A DNA stretch of 64,000 nt from Thermomonas sp. (GTDB taxonomy: Bacteria; Pseudomonadota; Gammaproteobacteria; Xanthomonadales; Xanthomonadaceae), in NCBI GenBank assembly GCA_016720345.1, contig JADKKV010000007.1, positions 124,001 through 188,000 of the forward strand, written 5' to 3'. Of this stretch, positions 39,099 to 48,177 are shown piece after piece. The notes beneath the pieces are model-generated. The model was not told where the DNA came from. It saw only the letters and a program-made list of their open reading frames with translations, and made no database searches. The position numbers and the translations under genes were made by a program. Each line of letters opens with the position of its first letter. The stretch's first letter is position 1.

Positions 39099-39330
39099 GC
39101 GGCATCGGGCGTGGGAACGCCCGCGATATCAAGGGACGCGCATGATACGAGCAATTGCTCTAGCGCGTCTGTACCGGGGCGTATGCGGGCTTGAACCTGC
39201 AGGGCGCGGATCCGGACAGGCGGTACGACCGCAAGCAGGCCATGGATGGCCTGCGACGATGCGTCGAACAGGATGTTCGCACGCATCGGGGCGGCGTACT
39301 GACTGACCGGGTGCGCGACCGCTTGGAACC
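39099..39330. other. Fab-cluster intergenic gap with a 12-bp palindrome
   Basis: This 232-base gap separates fabH from fabD. It contains the perfect palindrome GAGCAATTGCTC (39149-39160) beside a TATCAT -10-like sequence on the minus strand, a plausible operator for fabD. A 79-codon minus-strand frame spans the gap (39095-39334). Its codons include ATA, CTA, GTA and ACA, unlike the strongly GC-ending neighbours, and I recognise no family, so I do not call it a gene. It could also be a decayed gene remnant. Confidence 0.5.
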
Positions 39331-40320
39331 TCAATAGCGCAGCAGCGCCGAGCCCCAGGTGAAGCCGCCGCCGAACGCCTCCAGCAGCACCAGTTGGCCG
39401 CGCTGGATCTTGCCGGCGCGAACCGCCTCGTCGAGCGCCAGCGGCACCGAGCCGGACGAGGTATTGCCGTGCCTGTCGACGGTGACGATGACACGCTCCA
39501 TCGGCATCTCCAGCCGCTTGGCGGTGGCCTCGATGATGCGCAGGTTGGCCTGGTGCGGCACCAGCCAGTCAAGTTCGTGGCGGTCCAGCCCGTTCGCCAG
39601 CAGCGCTTCCTCGACCACCGAGTCCAGCGCCTTCACCGCATGCTTGAACACCTCGTTGCCGGTCATCAGCACCCGCACGCCGGCGTTCTTCTCGTCCGGC
39701 TTGAAGCCCACGGACACGCCGACCGGATTCCACAGCAGTTCCTTCTTGCCGCCATCGGCATGCATGTGGGTGCTGAGGATGCCGGTTTCGCCGTCGGCCT
39801 TCAGCACCACCGCGCCGGCACCGTCGCCGAACAGCACGCAGGTGCCGCGGTCGCTCCAGTCCAGCATCCGGGTCAGGGTTTCCGAACCCACCACCAGCGC
39901 GGTCTTCGCGGCACCGGACTGGATGAACTTGTCGGCGATGGTGAGCGCGTAGATGAAGCCGGAACAGGCCGCGTTGACGTCGAAGGCCGGGCAGCCGTTG
40001 GCGCCCAGCTTGTGCTGCAGCAGGCAGGCCGAGGACGGAAAGATCAGGTCCGGGGTGGTGGTGCCCAGCACGATCAGGTCGATGTCGGCGGCGGTCACGC
40101 CGGCCGCCTCCATCGCCCGCACGGCGGCATGGTAGGCGAGGTCGGAGGTGGTCTCGCCCTCGGCCGCGACATGGCGCTCGCGGATGCCGGTGCGGGCGAC
40201 GATCCACTCGTCGGTGGTCTCGACGAACTCGGTGAGGTCGGCGTTGGTCAGTACCTTTTCCGGCAGGTAACTGCCGGTGCCGGCGATGCGGGAAAAGATT
40301 CGGCCTTGGGACTGACTCAT
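39331..40320 (-). CDS. fabH: 3-oxoacyl-ACP synthase III
   Basis: FabH starts fatty-acid synthesis by joining an acyl-CoA primer with malonyl-ACP. The 329-residue protein begins [20 protein letters not shown]. Its Cys-His-Asn triad is in [21 protein letters not shown] and [16 protein letters not shown]. The C-terminus ends [13 protein letters not shown]. In E. coli plsX lies between rpmF and fabH; here only about 156 non-coding bases separate them. Confidence 0.97.
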   Translation of the reverse strand: MSQSQGRIFSRIAGTGSYLPEKVLTNADLTEFVETTDEWIVARTGIRERHVAAEGETTSDLAYHAAVRAMEAAGVTAADIDLIVLGTTTPDLIFPSSACLLQHKLGANGCPAFDVNAACSGFIYALTIADKFIQSGAAKTALVVGSETLTRMLDWSDRGTCVLFGDGAGAVVLKADGETGILSTHMHADGGKKELLWNPVGVSVGFKPDEKNAGVRVLMTGNEVFKHAVKALDSVVEEALLANGLDRHELDWLVPHQANLRIIEATAKRLEMPMERVIVTVDRHGNTSSGSVPLALDEAVRAGKIQRGQLVLLEAFGGGFTWGSALLRY

Positions 40321-40416
40321 GCGTGGACTCCTGGCTGGCCCGCCACCATAGCGCGGGCGGGCGGTGGCGAGCAGCGCCTTGCGGCCACCGATGATTCGCG
40401 GATGCAGAAACGCCAA

Positions 40417-40440
40417 CGGCCGCACCATCTGGCGCGGCCG
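40417..40440 (-). terminator. Possible hairpin after rpmF
   Basis: A 10-bp GC stem with one G-U pair (CGGCCGCGCC / GGTGCGGCCG on the minus strand) and an AGAT loop lies between rpmF and fabH. The following bases, TTGGCGTTTC, are only mildly T-rich. It may end or attenuate the yceD-rpmF transcript. Confidence 0.4.
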
Positions 40441-40476
40441 GGCGTCATCCTGCTGCTACGACCTTGCGGCCGCGGA

Positions 40477-40671
40477 TCACTCTTCGTCGGCGACCTGGGT
40501 CTTCGGCGCGATGACCTGCTTGCCACGGTAGTAGCCGTCGGCGGTCACGTGGTGGCGCAGGTGGGTCTCGCCGCTGGTCGGATCAGTGGCCAGCTGCTTG
40601 GCGGACAGGGCGTCGTGCGCGCGGCGCATGCCGCGGCGGGACGGGGAAACGCGGGACTTCTGGACAGCCAT
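40477..40671 (-). CDS. rpmF: 50S ribosomal protein L32
   Basis: This 64-residue L32 begins [20 protein letters not shown]. It lacks the two pairs of zinc-binding Cys found in some L32 proteins, so it is the Cys-less form, as in other gammaproteobacteria. It follows yceD by 63 bases, and a possible extended -10 promoter of its own lies in that gap. It precedes the fab cluster as in E. coli. Confidence 0.98.
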   Translation of the reverse strand: MAVQKSRVSPSRRGMRRAHDALSAKQLATDPTSGETHLRHHVTADGYYRGKQVIAPKTQVADEE

Positions 40672-40724
40672 GGGACAACTCCGAATGAATGCTCGTAGAG
40701 CTCGTTACTGCAAATCAGCGCGAC

Positions 40725-40733
40725 ATTATCGCA
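40725..40733 (-). promoter_or_regulatory. Possible extended -10 promoter for rpmF
   Basis: The minus strand reads TGCGATAAT immediately after the yceD stop. A transcript from here would have a leader of roughly 47 bases before the rpmF ATG. The same nonamer precedes lepA and tRNA-Val in this window. Confidence 0.5.
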
Positions 40734-40734
40734 C

Positions 40735-41253
40735 TTATCTTTTCTTCAGGCCCGCCAACGCCGCGAACGGGTTGGCCTCGGCGGTTTCCTCGGCGCCCGG
40801 CACGAATTCGCGCTCGACCACCTCGGCCCCGGGCGCCACCGCAACCACCGGCAAGGCCAGGATCAACTCGTCCTCCACCAGCTCCGCCGGCTTCAGCTCA
40901 CCGTCCGCATCGACCAGCAGGGCTTCGTACCCTTCCGGCAACGCCGCTTCATCGGCCTCGTCGCGGACCAGGCCCAGCCGCTGCACCAGTTGCACCGGCA
41001 GCAGGAAACGTTGCAGGCTGCTCTGGCACTCCAGCGGCAACTCGGCTTCGACCCGCAGCTCCACGTAAGGCAAGCGCAGCGCATCGGTTCCGAACGCCAG
41101 CGTGAAGCGGGCGTCGCCTTCGGGTTCAAGCAGGCCGTCGCGCAACCGGGCCATCGACGCGAGCGGAATCCGGCCTTCGAATTCACGCTGCGCCGCGACC
41201 ATCCGCCAGGCATCCACGGACTCTGGCACCCGGCTGATCGAAGGGTCGGACAT
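40735..41253 (-). CDS. yceD: YceD family (DUF177) protein
   Basis: This 172-residue DUF177 protein is linked to 23S rRNA accumulation and is conserved upstream of rpmF. The core reads ELPLECQSSLQRFLLPVQ, LPEGYEALLVDADGELKPAELVEDELILALPVV and the C-terminus NPFAALAGLKKR. Of the CxxC pair seen in E. coli (LECQRCG) only the first Cys remains. Alignment with E. coli YceD supports the start at ATG 41253, even though a near-consensus promoter places the transcript start only a few bases upstream. Confidence 0.94.
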   Translation of the reverse strand: MSDPSISRVPESVDAWRMVAAQREFEGRIPLASMARLRDGLLEPEGDARFTLAFGTDALRLPYVELRVEAELPLECQSSLQRFLLPVQLVQRLGLVRDEADEAALPEGYEALLVDADGELKPAELVEDELILALPVVAVAPGAEVVEREFVPGAEETAEANPFAALAGLKKR

Positions 41254-41263
41254 AAGCCGCAGA

Positions 41264-41292
41264 ATGGTAAAGACCGGCGGGTTTCCTGTCAA
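41264..41292 (-). promoter_or_regulatory. Sigma-70 promoter of yceD-rpmF, implying a near-leaderless mRNA
   Basis: The minus strand reads TTGACA (41287-41292, perfect -35), a 17-base spacer and TACCAT (41264-41269). The yceD ATG begins ten bases past the -10 box, so the 5' leader would be only about three to five bases. Confidence 0.75.
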
Positions 41293-41372
41293 ATCAATGC
41301 GATGCAGCGATCCGCACGCGCCGCGCCGGCGCCCGGTTTGCCGCGCGGCCGGCGCTCGCGCAAACTGCCCGC

Positions 41373-41735
41373 ATGAACCTCGTCCTGCCCGCCCTGCTGG
41401 CCGCCACCCTCGCCGTCGTCGCATGGCTGTCGTGGCGAGCCCGCCAACGCGGACAGGGCCGCCAGCGCGCGATCCGCGGCGTGCTGGATGCCGCCGACGC
41501 ACTGGAAGCGCGGTTGCGGGTCGCCCGCGAAGAGCTGGAAGCGGTGGCGGGCGACCACGAGAACCCGGTGCGCGGCGCCATGCAGGAAATCCTGCGCCAG
41601 CGCCTGTGGCTGCAGGACAACGCCGGATCCGCCGACCTTGCGCAACTGGACGCGGTCCGGCGCACCCTTGAAAGCGCGCGCACCAGCCTGGAGCAGCAGC
41701 TGCAGCGGGTCTCGCAAGCCCGCGCCGGGCACTGA
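41373..41735 (+). CDS. Small membrane-anchored coiled-coil protein, unknown function
   Basis: This 120-residue protein has an N-terminal membrane helix (LVLPALLAATLAVVAWLSW) and then a charged helical region likely to be a coiled coil (about 28-118, ending LEQQLQRVSQARAGH). I do not recognise a named family. It ends two bases before maf and is divergent from yceD. Codon usage matches its neighbours, so it is likely a real gene. Confidence 0.7.
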   Translation: MNLVLPALLAATLAVVAWLSWRARQRGQGRQRAIRGVLDAADALEARLRVAREELEAVAGDHENPVRGAMQEILRQRLWLQDNAGSADLAQLDAVRRTLESARTSLEQQLQRVSQARAGH

Positions 41736-41737
41736 AG

Positions 41738-42316
41738 GTGGCGCGGCTGGTGCTGGCGTCGAGCTCGCGCTACCGGCGCGAGTTGCTGCAACGACTGCGC
41801 CTGGCCTTCGATGTCGCCAGCCCCGCGGTGGACGAAACCGCGCTGCCCGGCGAGGCGCCCGGCATGCTCGCGGCGCGGCTGGCACAGGCCAAGGCCCGGG
41901 CGGTGGCGCTGCAACTCGGCGGCGATACCTGGGCGCTGGGTTCCGACCAGGTGGCCGAGGTCGAAGGCCGCGCGCTGGGCAAGCCCGGCGGCCGCGACGC
42001 GGCGATCGCGCAACTGGATTCGATGTCGGGTCGCGTGGTGCGCTTCCACACCGCGCTGTGCCTGGCCCACGCCGATGGCCGCCTGCATGCCGGCTGCGAC
42101 CTGACCGAGGTGCATTTCCGCGTGCTGGAGGCAGCCGAGATCGGACGCTACGTCGATGCAGAACAGCCGTTCGATTGCGCGGGCAGCTTCAAGTCCGAGG
42201 GACTGGGCATCGCCCTGTTCGAGCGGATCGACAACCGCGACCCGACTGCACTGATCGGCCTGCCGCTGATCGCGACCTGCCGGCTGCTGCGCGCAGCCGG
42301 CTTCGCGCTGCCCTGA
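41738..42316 (+). CDS. Maf-family nucleotide pyrophosphatase (YceF type)
   Basis: Maf proteins hydrolyse non-canonical or modified nucleoside triphosphates; the YceF branch prefers 7-methyl-GTP. The 192-residue protein starts at GTG 41738 and has the Maf signature LVLASSSRYRRELL, the catalytic Asp in GSDQVAEVEG, and the SFKSEGLGIALFERI motif. In E. coli yceF lies beside yceD-rpmF, as here, which supports the YceF assignment. It is convergent with the GT39 gene, ten bases apart. Confidence 0.9.
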   Translation: MARLVLASSSRYRRELLQRLRLAFDVASPAVDETALPGEAPGMLAARLAQAKARAVALQLGGDTWALGSDQVAEVEGRALGKPGGRDAAIAQLDSMSGRVVRFHTALCLAHADGRLHAGCDLTEVHFRVLEAAEIGRYVDAEQPFDCAGSFKSEGLGIALFERIDNRDPTALIGLPLIATCRLLRAAGFALP

Positions 42317-42325
42317 GGCCTTCGC

Positions 42326-44164
42326 TCAACGCACCTCGATCTTCTGCTCCGGCCAGTCCTCGACGCTGCCATCGGCGCCATGCAGGCGCAGCCCCAGCCA
42401 GCGCGCGCCCGGCTGCGCACCCTCGACGCGCGCACGGAAATACACGTTCGGGTGGTTGCGATCGTTGCTGTCCTTCCAGTAGCCGGTGACGCCCGGATTC
42501 GTCTCGCCATAGCGCGCCTGCGCGACCACGCGGCCATCCAGCATCACCTCGACCCCGCGCAGGCCGACGCCGTCCTTGAACGCCCAGCCGGAGACCTCGA
42601 AGCCACCGGCAACGGCCTTCCCCGCCACCGGCGCATCGAGGAAGGCGAGCGCGGGCGCGGTGCACGCGCCCGAGCGGATACCGCGCGGGATCGCGAACAG
42701 CAGGAAACGCTGGCGGCCGTGGTCGATGTTGAGGACCCGTGGCGGCGGCAGCGGGCCAACTTGCCGGCACAGCGCGTGGTAATGCGCGAGCAGCTCGCGG
42801 AAGCGGGCGTCGCTGCTGCTGGCGACCAGCAGCAGCGGACCGTCGCCCAGGGTGGCGCGGCTTGCGTGCGAGATCCCCCACAACGCGAGTTGCGGTGCCC
42901 GCCCGTGCTTGTCGTTGAGCGGGTGCTCGAGCACCGCGATGCCCGCATCGTCGCGGGCGAAGCCCAGTTCGGCGCCGATCTTGAAGTTGCCGGCAAGCAG
43001 GCGGGTGTCCGCGGGCATCGTCGCCAGGGCGTCGCGGACCGCCGCATCCAGTTCCCGCCAGCCGGCGAAATTGGTCGGATGGAAATTCCGCGAGGCGGTT
43101 TGCGCGCGCCACGACGGCACCGATGCGACCGCGTAGTAGCCCAGCACCGCGCCCAGACCGACTGCTGCGGTCGCCCAGGTGGCGATGCGCCAACCCCGTG
43201 GCCAGCCCGAGAGCACCGCCGGCACCAGCGGCAACAGCGCCAGGTAGCCCGGCAGCGGCCAATGGAAGCTGACCCGCTCGCGGTCGGCGAAGAAGCCGAG
43301 CAACAGGAAGCCAAGCACGATCATCGAGCCGCTGGCGGCCAGGTAGCGGGCGGCGGGCCTGCCATCGCGCCAGCCACGCCACGCCGCAACCACCATCGCC
43401 AGCAGCAGCAGCGGCGTCGCCAGCAGCAGTTGCATGCGCCCGAGGCGAACGCCCGCGCCGCTGAAGCTCCACGGATGGCGGTCGACCAGCTGGAAGCGCA
43501 GGCCGGCATCGGCGTTGTCCAGGTTCCACAGCACCAGCGGTAGCCACGCCAGCGCACCGGCGGCCAGCGCGATCCACACCCGTCGGTCGCGCAACGCCGC
43601 GCGCCCGTCGCGCAGCACCAGCAACGCGCAGAAGCCGACCGCGATCACCGCGGCGAAGCGGTAATGGGTGAGGCCGCCGATGACCAGGCCCAGTGCCAGT
43701 TCAAGTGCCGCGAATGCGTCCACGCGCCGCAACAGGCGCGCGCCGGCATCCAGGCACAGCAGCGTGGCCAGCAACAGCGGCACGTCGGGCACGGCCAGCA
43801 GGCCCATGGTCCCGGCCAGGGGCAACAGCAAGGCCAGGGTGCCGGCCTGCCAGCCTGCCTTCGGATCCAGCTCGCGCGCGGCCAGCCGCACGACCAGCCA
43901 CGGGATCGCCGCGGCGATGGCGAGGAACGGCAGGCGCAGGGCCAGGGTGCCATCGCCCAAGCCGTCGCCGATGCGCGCCAGCCATGCGGTCAGGCCCGGC
44001 AAATCCGAATAGGCCCATGCAAGGTGGCGGCCTTCCTGCCAGTAGAAGGCTTCGTCGACGAACAGCGGCAGCCGCGACGCCAGCCACAGCTTCAGGCCGA
44101 GCAAGGCCAGCCACGGACCGACGAACCAGCGCTTGGCGAAGTCCGTTTCCTGCACGCCCTGCAT
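42326..44164 (-). CDS. GT39-family membrane glycosyltransferase with extra C-terminal domain
   Basis: This 612-residue multipass protein has about ten membrane segments in residues 12-345 and the GT39/ArnT-type acidic motif LFVDEAFYW in the first loop, followed by [20 protein letters not shown]. Such enzymes use polyprenyl-phosphate sugars outside the inner membrane. A soluble region of about 150 residues follows. The last 85 or so residues form a beta-rich module ([21 protein letters not shown] and [18 protein letters not shown]) resembling Ig-like modules attached to some surface-glycan enzymes. Acceptor and sugar are unknown. It is divergent from the MoxR gene. Confidence 0.85.
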   Translation of the reverse strand: MQGVQETDFAKRWFVGPWLALLGLKLWLASRLPLFVDEAFYWQEGRHLAWAYSDLPGLTAWLARIGDGLGDGTLALRLPFLAIAAAIPWLVVRLAARELDPKAGWQAGTLALLLPLAGTMGLLAVPDVPLLLATLLCLDAGARLLRRVDAFAALELALGLVIGGLTHYRFAAVIAVGFCALLVLRDGRAALRDRRVWIALAAGALAWLPLVLWNLDNADAGLRFQLVDRHPWSFSGAGVRLGRMQLLLATPLLLLAMVVAAWRGWRDGRPAARYLAASGSMIVLGFLLLGFFADRERVSFHWPLPGYLALLPLVPAVLSGWPRGWRIATWATAAVGLGAVLGYYAVASVPSWRAQTASRNFHPTNFAGWRELDAAVRDALATMPADTRLLAGNFKIGAELGFARDDAGIAVLEHPLNDKHGRAPQLALWGISHASRATLGDGPLLLVASSSDARFRELLAHYHALCRQVGPLPPPRVLNIDHGRQRFLLFAIPRGIRSGACTAPALAFLDAPVAGKAVAGGFEVSGWAFKDGVGLRGVEVMLDGRVVAQARYGETNPGVTGYWKDSNDRNHPNVYFRARVEGAQPGARWLGLRLHGADGSVEDWPEQKIEVR

Positions 44165-44230
44165 CCGTTCGCCGCCTCGCTACACTACAAAGGGAAACCC
44201 GCCAGAGGCTTGCCCGCAGGCAAGTACGCC

Positions 44231-45181
44231 ATGTCCGCACCCCCGGCCACCGACACGATGCTACCCGAAGCCCTGCGCGTCGCCCTGCGCGATGCCCAGG
44301 CGCAGGTCAACACACTGGTGCTGGGCAAGCCGCAGCAGGTGCGGCTGGCCTTCGTCGCCCTGCTCGCCGATGGCCACCTGCTGATCGAGGACCTGCCCGG
44401 CCTCGGCAAGACCACGCTGGCGCATGCGATGGCGGCCACCCTCGGCCTCGGTTTCCAGCGCGTGCAGTTCACCTCCGACCTGCTGCCGGCGGACATCCTC
44501 GGGGTGTCGGTGTACGAGGCGCAGGCGCGGCGGTTCGAATTCCATCCCGGCCCGGTGTTTACCCATGTCCTGCTGGCCGACGAGATCAACCGCGCGCCGC
44601 CGCGCACCCAGAGCGCCTTGCTCGAAGCGATGGCCGAACACCAGGTCAGCATCGACGGCGCCACCCGTTCCCTGCCCGATCCGTTCCTGGTGATCGCGAC
44701 CCAGAACCCGGTCGACCTGGCCGGCACCTATCCGCTGCCGGATTCGCAACTGGACAGGTTCCTGCTAAGGCTGGCGCTGGGCTATCCGGACGAGCAGGCC
44801 GAACGCGCGCTGCTGGCCGGCAGCGACCGCCGCGACCTGATCGCGCAGGCCACGCCGCTGCTGGATGCCGAACGCGTGATCGCGCTGCGGCGGGCGGTGC
44901 TGGCGGTGCACGCGAGCGAGGCGCTGGTCGGCTACGTGCAGGCGCTGGTCGGACGCAGCCGCAAGCATCCGGGGGTGCGCGTGGGCCTGTCGCCGCGCGC
45001 CGGGCTGGCGCTGCTGCGCGCGGCGCGCGCGCACGCGCTGCTGCTGGGTCGTGGCCACGTGGTCCCGGAGGACGTGCAGGCGCTGTTCGCGGCGGTCGCC
45101 GAGCATCGGCTGGTCGGCGAGGCGGACACCTCGGCGGCGGCGCTGGCGAAGGCGATCGTGCACGCCGTGCCGGTCGACTGA
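44231..45181 (+). CDS. MoxR-family AAA+ ATPase
   Basis: This 316-residue MoxR ATPase has Walker A LPGLGKTTLAHA, Walker B VLLADEINRAPPRTQSALLEAM, sensor 1 ATQNPVDLAGTYPLP and the arginine-finger/sensor 2 region LSPRAGLALLRAARA. MoxR proteins act as chaperone-like ATPases with von Willebrand-type partners. It is directly followed by DUF58 and TgpA genes, a widespread three-gene unit whose targets are mostly unknown. Confidence 0.95.
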   Translation: MSAPPATDTMLPEALRVALRDAQAQVNTLVLGKPQQVRLAFVALLADGHLLIEDLPGLGKTTLAHAMAATLGLGFQRVQFTSDLLPADILGVSVYEAQARRFEFHPGPVFTHVLLADEINRAPPRTQSALLEAMAEHQVSIDGATRSLPDPFLVIATQNPVDLAGTYPLPDSQLDRFLLRLALGYPDEQAERALLAGSDRRDLIAQATPLLDAERVIALRRAVLAVHASEALVGYVQALVGRSRKHPGVRVGLSPRAGLALLRAARAHALLLGRGHVVPEDVQALFAAVAEHRLVGEADTSAAALAKAIVHAVPVD

Positions 45182-45184
45182 CCG

Positions 45185-46141
45185 ATGATCGCCTGGCTGC
45201 GCCGACGCCTGCAGTCGTGGATGCGGCCGCGCCAGGCAGAATCCCTGCCGGTGCGCCTGCGGCGCAACCGCATCTACGTGCTGCCGACCGCGACCGGCCT
45301 GTTCTTCGCGCTGCTGCTCGGGACCATGGGCCTGGGCGCGCTCAACTTCAACAACAACCCGGGACTGCTGCTGGCACTGCTGCTGGCCGGCGCCGCGCAG
45401 GCCAGCCTGATCGCGGCGCACATGCAGTTGTCCGGGGTGGTGGTGGATGCGGTGGCGGCGGACCCGGTACCGGCCGGGGAAACGCTGCGGCTGCGCATTT
45501 CGCTGGGCGCGCGCGACCAGCGCATGCGTCGCGGCCTGCGTATCTCCCACGGCGACGCCCACGCGCACGCGGCGTTCGACCACCATGGCGGCACCGTCGA
45601 ACTGCCGATCCCGACCGGGCGCCGCGGCCTGATGCCGTTGCCGCGGCTGGAACTGCGCACGCTGCAGCCGCTGGGGCTGGCGCGCGCCTGGGCCTACGTG
45701 TGGCCACGGCAGGTCGCGCTGGTGTACCCGGCACCGGAAATGCAGGCACCGCCGCTGCCGGCACCTGCCGGCGACGCCGGCCGCGCGCAGGTCACCCGCG
45801 CCGGCGACGATGTCCACCACCTGCGTGGCTACCGTGCCGGCGATGCCCCGCGTTCGGTGGCATGGAAGGCGTCGGCGCGCCGCGACAGCCTGCTGGTGCG
45901 CGAGTACGAGCAGCATCGCAGCGACCAGTTGCTGCTCGACTGGCCGCTCACCGCCGGCCTGCCCTACGAACAGCGGATCCGCCGGCTGGCGCGCTGGGTG
46001 GACGATGCCGAGCGCCAGGGCCGCCGCTATGCGCTGGGCCTGCCCGGACAGGCGCCGGTGCCGATGGGCCTGGGCATGGCCCACCGCCACCGCTGCCTGC
46101 GCGCGCTGGCGCTGATGCCGGGCGAGGCCGCGCATGCCTGA
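45185..46141 (+). CDS. DUF58 membrane protein
   Basis: This 318-residue protein has two membrane helices near the N-terminus (YVLPTATGLFFALLLGTMG and NPGLLLALLLAGAAQASLIA). A domain follows with the DUF58 signature HHLRGYRAGDAPRSVAWKAS and LLVREYE. DUF58 proteins have a von Willebrand-like fold and are paired with MoxR ATPases. Three bases separate it from the MoxR gene, and it overlaps the transglutaminase gene by eight bases. Confidence 0.9.
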   Translation: MIAWLRRRLQSWMRPRQAESLPVRLRRNRIYVLPTATGLFFALLLGTMGLGALNFNNNPGLLLALLLAGAAQASLIAAHMQLSGVVVDAVAADPVPAGETLRLRISLGARDQRMRRGLRISHGDAHAHAAFDHHGGTVELPIPTGRRGLMPLPRLELRTLQPLGLARAWAYVWPRQVALVYPAPEMQAPPLPAPAGDAGRAQVTRAGDDVHHLRGYRAGDAPRSVAWKASARRDSLLVREYEQHRSDQLLLDWPLTAGLPYEQRIRRLARWVDDAERQGRRYALGLPGQAPVPMGLGMAHRHRCLRALALMPGEAAHA

Positions 46142-48110
46142 GTTCCGCCCATTGCTGGCGCGCTTGAAGTCGCCGCCGATGCAGGTGCGCGGCCGCGCGC
46201 TGGTGCTGCTGGCGACCGCGGCCTGCCTGCTGCCGCTGCTGCTGCAGCTGCCGCGCGAGCTCGGGATCGGGTTCGGGGTCGCCGCGGTGCTGGTCGCCGC
46301 GGTGTCGTGGCGGCGGGTGCCGCCGATGCTGCTGCGCCTGCTGGTCGGCATCGGCATGATCGTCGCGATCGCCGCGGTCGCACCCGGGGTGGGCCGCGAC
46401 ACCGCATGCGCGGTGCTGGCCGCGATGCTGGCACTGAAACCCTCGGAAACCGTCAGCCTGCGCGACGGCCGGAGCCTGGTCGGTTTCGCGCTGTTCGCGC
46501 CGTTCGCCGCATTCCTGCTCGACCAGGGGCCGGCCAGCCTGTTGCTGGCGCTGCTGGCGATGCTGGCGGCATTGCTGGCCCTGCAGCAGCTGGCGCATGA
46601 CGAGGCCGAGGTGCGCATGCCCGGCGCCGCGCAGGCCTGGCAGGCGACCGCGGGCGTGTTCAAGCTGGTCCTGCTCGGCCTGCCGCTGGCGCTGGCGGCA
46701 TTCTGGCTGTTCCCGCGCCTGCCGACGCCGCTGTGGGGACTGCCGGAACGCGTGGTCGCACGGCCGGGGCTGTCCGACAGCATGACGCCGGGCGGCTGGC
46801 TGGACCTGATGAACGACGACAGTCCGGCCGCGCGCGTGCAGTTCTTCGGCCCGGCGCCGCCGCAGCACCAGATGTACTGGCGTGGCCCGGTCTTGTGGGA
46901 CTTCGATGGACGCACATGGCACCAGCTGAAGCAGTGGCGCTTCCAACAGGCGATCCCGAAACGCCTCAAGGGCCCAGCTTGGGATTACGTCATCGAACCC
47001 GAGCCCACCGAAGGCAGGCAGCTCATCACGCTCGACCTGCCGGACCAGGTGCCGAAAGACGCCTTCATCAGTCATGACTACAGCGTTTACAGCGTGATGC
47101 CGCTGAACAACGTCAGCCGCTGGCGGATGCGCTCGCTCGCAGCGACGACGGTGGATCCGCAGTTGCCGCCGATACTGCGTATGCATGCGCTGCAACTGCC
47201 ACGCGGCTTCAACCCGCGCACCATCGCCCTCGGCCGGCAATGGCGGCGCGAGGCCGGCACCGATGCGACCGGCAACGCCGACGCCGCGATCGCCAACCGC
47301 GCGCTGGCGATGATCCGCCGCGAGTTCGCGTACACCCTCAACGTGCCGCTGGCCGGGCGCAACGAGATCGACGATTTCCTGTTCGACCGCAAGCAGGGCT
47401 ATTGCGAGCACTTCAGCTCCGCCTTCGTCGTGCTGATGCGTGCCGCGGGGATTCCGTCACGGGTGGTCACCGGCTATGCCGGCGGCTATCGCAATCCGAT
47501 CGGCGATTACTGGCTGGTGCTCAATTCAGACGCCCACGCCTGGGCCGAGGTCTGGCTACCGCGTCGCGGCTGGGTCCGGGTGGATCCCACCGCCGCGGTT
47601 GCGCCGGAACGCGTGTTCGACACCCTTGCGGATCGCCAGCCCGGCCGTATCGGCGGCTTCGACGGGCTGGTGCCGATGTTCAACGCCAGCGACTGGATGC
47701 GCCGCGGCTGGAACGACTTCGTGCTCGGGTTCGACGCGCAGCGCCAGCAACGCCTGCTCAGTCCGCTCGGGCTGGAGCGCATCGGCAGCCGCGGCCTGAT
47801 CCTGCTGTTCGCGGTGATCGCCGCGCTCGCGCTGGGGTGGATGGGTTGGCTGCTTGCCCGCGGCGAACGCGAGCAGGACCCGTTGCTGCGCGCCTGGCAT
47901 CGCCTCGGGCGCCGCTACGCGCGGCGCGGCCAGGCGCGCGGGATGCACGAGCCCGCCGAAGCCTGGGCCGAGCGGGTCGCCGCCGACGTGCCGCGCGCAG
48001 GCGAACACCTGCGCGCGCTCAGCGGGCGTTTCTCCGCGGCGCGCTACGCTGGCATCGGACCGGCCGAGTTGCGCCGACTGCTGCGCGACCTCGCCGCGCA
48101 CCGGCCGTGA
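46134..48110 (+). CDS. TgpA-type membrane transglutaminase-like protein
   Basis: This 658-residue protein has about five to six N-terminal membrane helices (DUF3488, about 20-190). A periplasmic transglutaminase core follows, with Cys in GYCEHFSSAFVVLMRAAGIP, His in DAHAWAEVWLPRRGW and Asp in VDPTAAV. A further membrane helix (GLILLFAVIAALALGWMGW) leads to a C-terminal DUF4129-like cytoplasmic region. In Pseudomonas aeruginosa the homologue TgpA is essential; the substrate is unknown. It is the last gene of the MoxR-DUF58-TgpA unit. Confidence 0.93.
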   Translation: MPEFRPLLARLKSPPMQVRGRALVLLATAACLLPLLLQLPRELGIGFGVAAVLVAAVSWRRVPPMLLRLLVGIGMIVAIAAVAPGVGRDTACAVLAAMLALKPSETVSLRDGRSLVGFALFAPFAAFLLDQGPASLLLALLAMLAALLALQQLAHDEAEVRMPGAAQAWQATAGVFKLVLLGLPLALAAFWLFPRLPTPLWGLPERVVARPGLSDSMTPGGWLDLMNDDSPAARVQFFGPAPPQHQMYWRGPVLWDFDGRTWHQLKQWRFQQAIPKRLKGPAWDYVIEPEPTEGRQLITLDLPDQVPKDAFISHDYSVYSVMPLNNVSRWRMRSLAATTVDPQLPPILRMHALQLPRGFNPRTIALGRQWRREAGTDATGNADAAIANRALAMIRREFAYTLNVPLAGRNEIDDFLFDRKQGYCEHFSSAFVVLMRAAGIPSRVVTGYAGGYRNPIGDYWLVLNSDAHAWAEVWLPRRGWVRVDPTAAVAPERVFDTLADRQPGRIGGFDGLVPMFNASDWMRRGWNDFVLGFDAQRQQRLLSPLGLERIGSRGLILLFAVIAALALGWMGWLLARGEREQDPLLRAWHRLGRRYARRGQARGMHEPAEAWAERVAADVPRAGEHLRALSGRFSAARYAGIGPAELRRLLRDLAAHRP

Positions 48111-48177
48111 ACGCGACGCGACCGTGGCATGCCACGCTGGCATCGTCCGCCCCACCTTCCCGCACCACGGAGCCGCC

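Noticed and set aside
39095..39334. 79-codon open frame between fabH and fabD as a real gene
   Set aside because: Its codon choice is unlike all neighbours, no family is recognisable, and it overlaps both flanking genes by four bases. It is kept only as a note on the gap.
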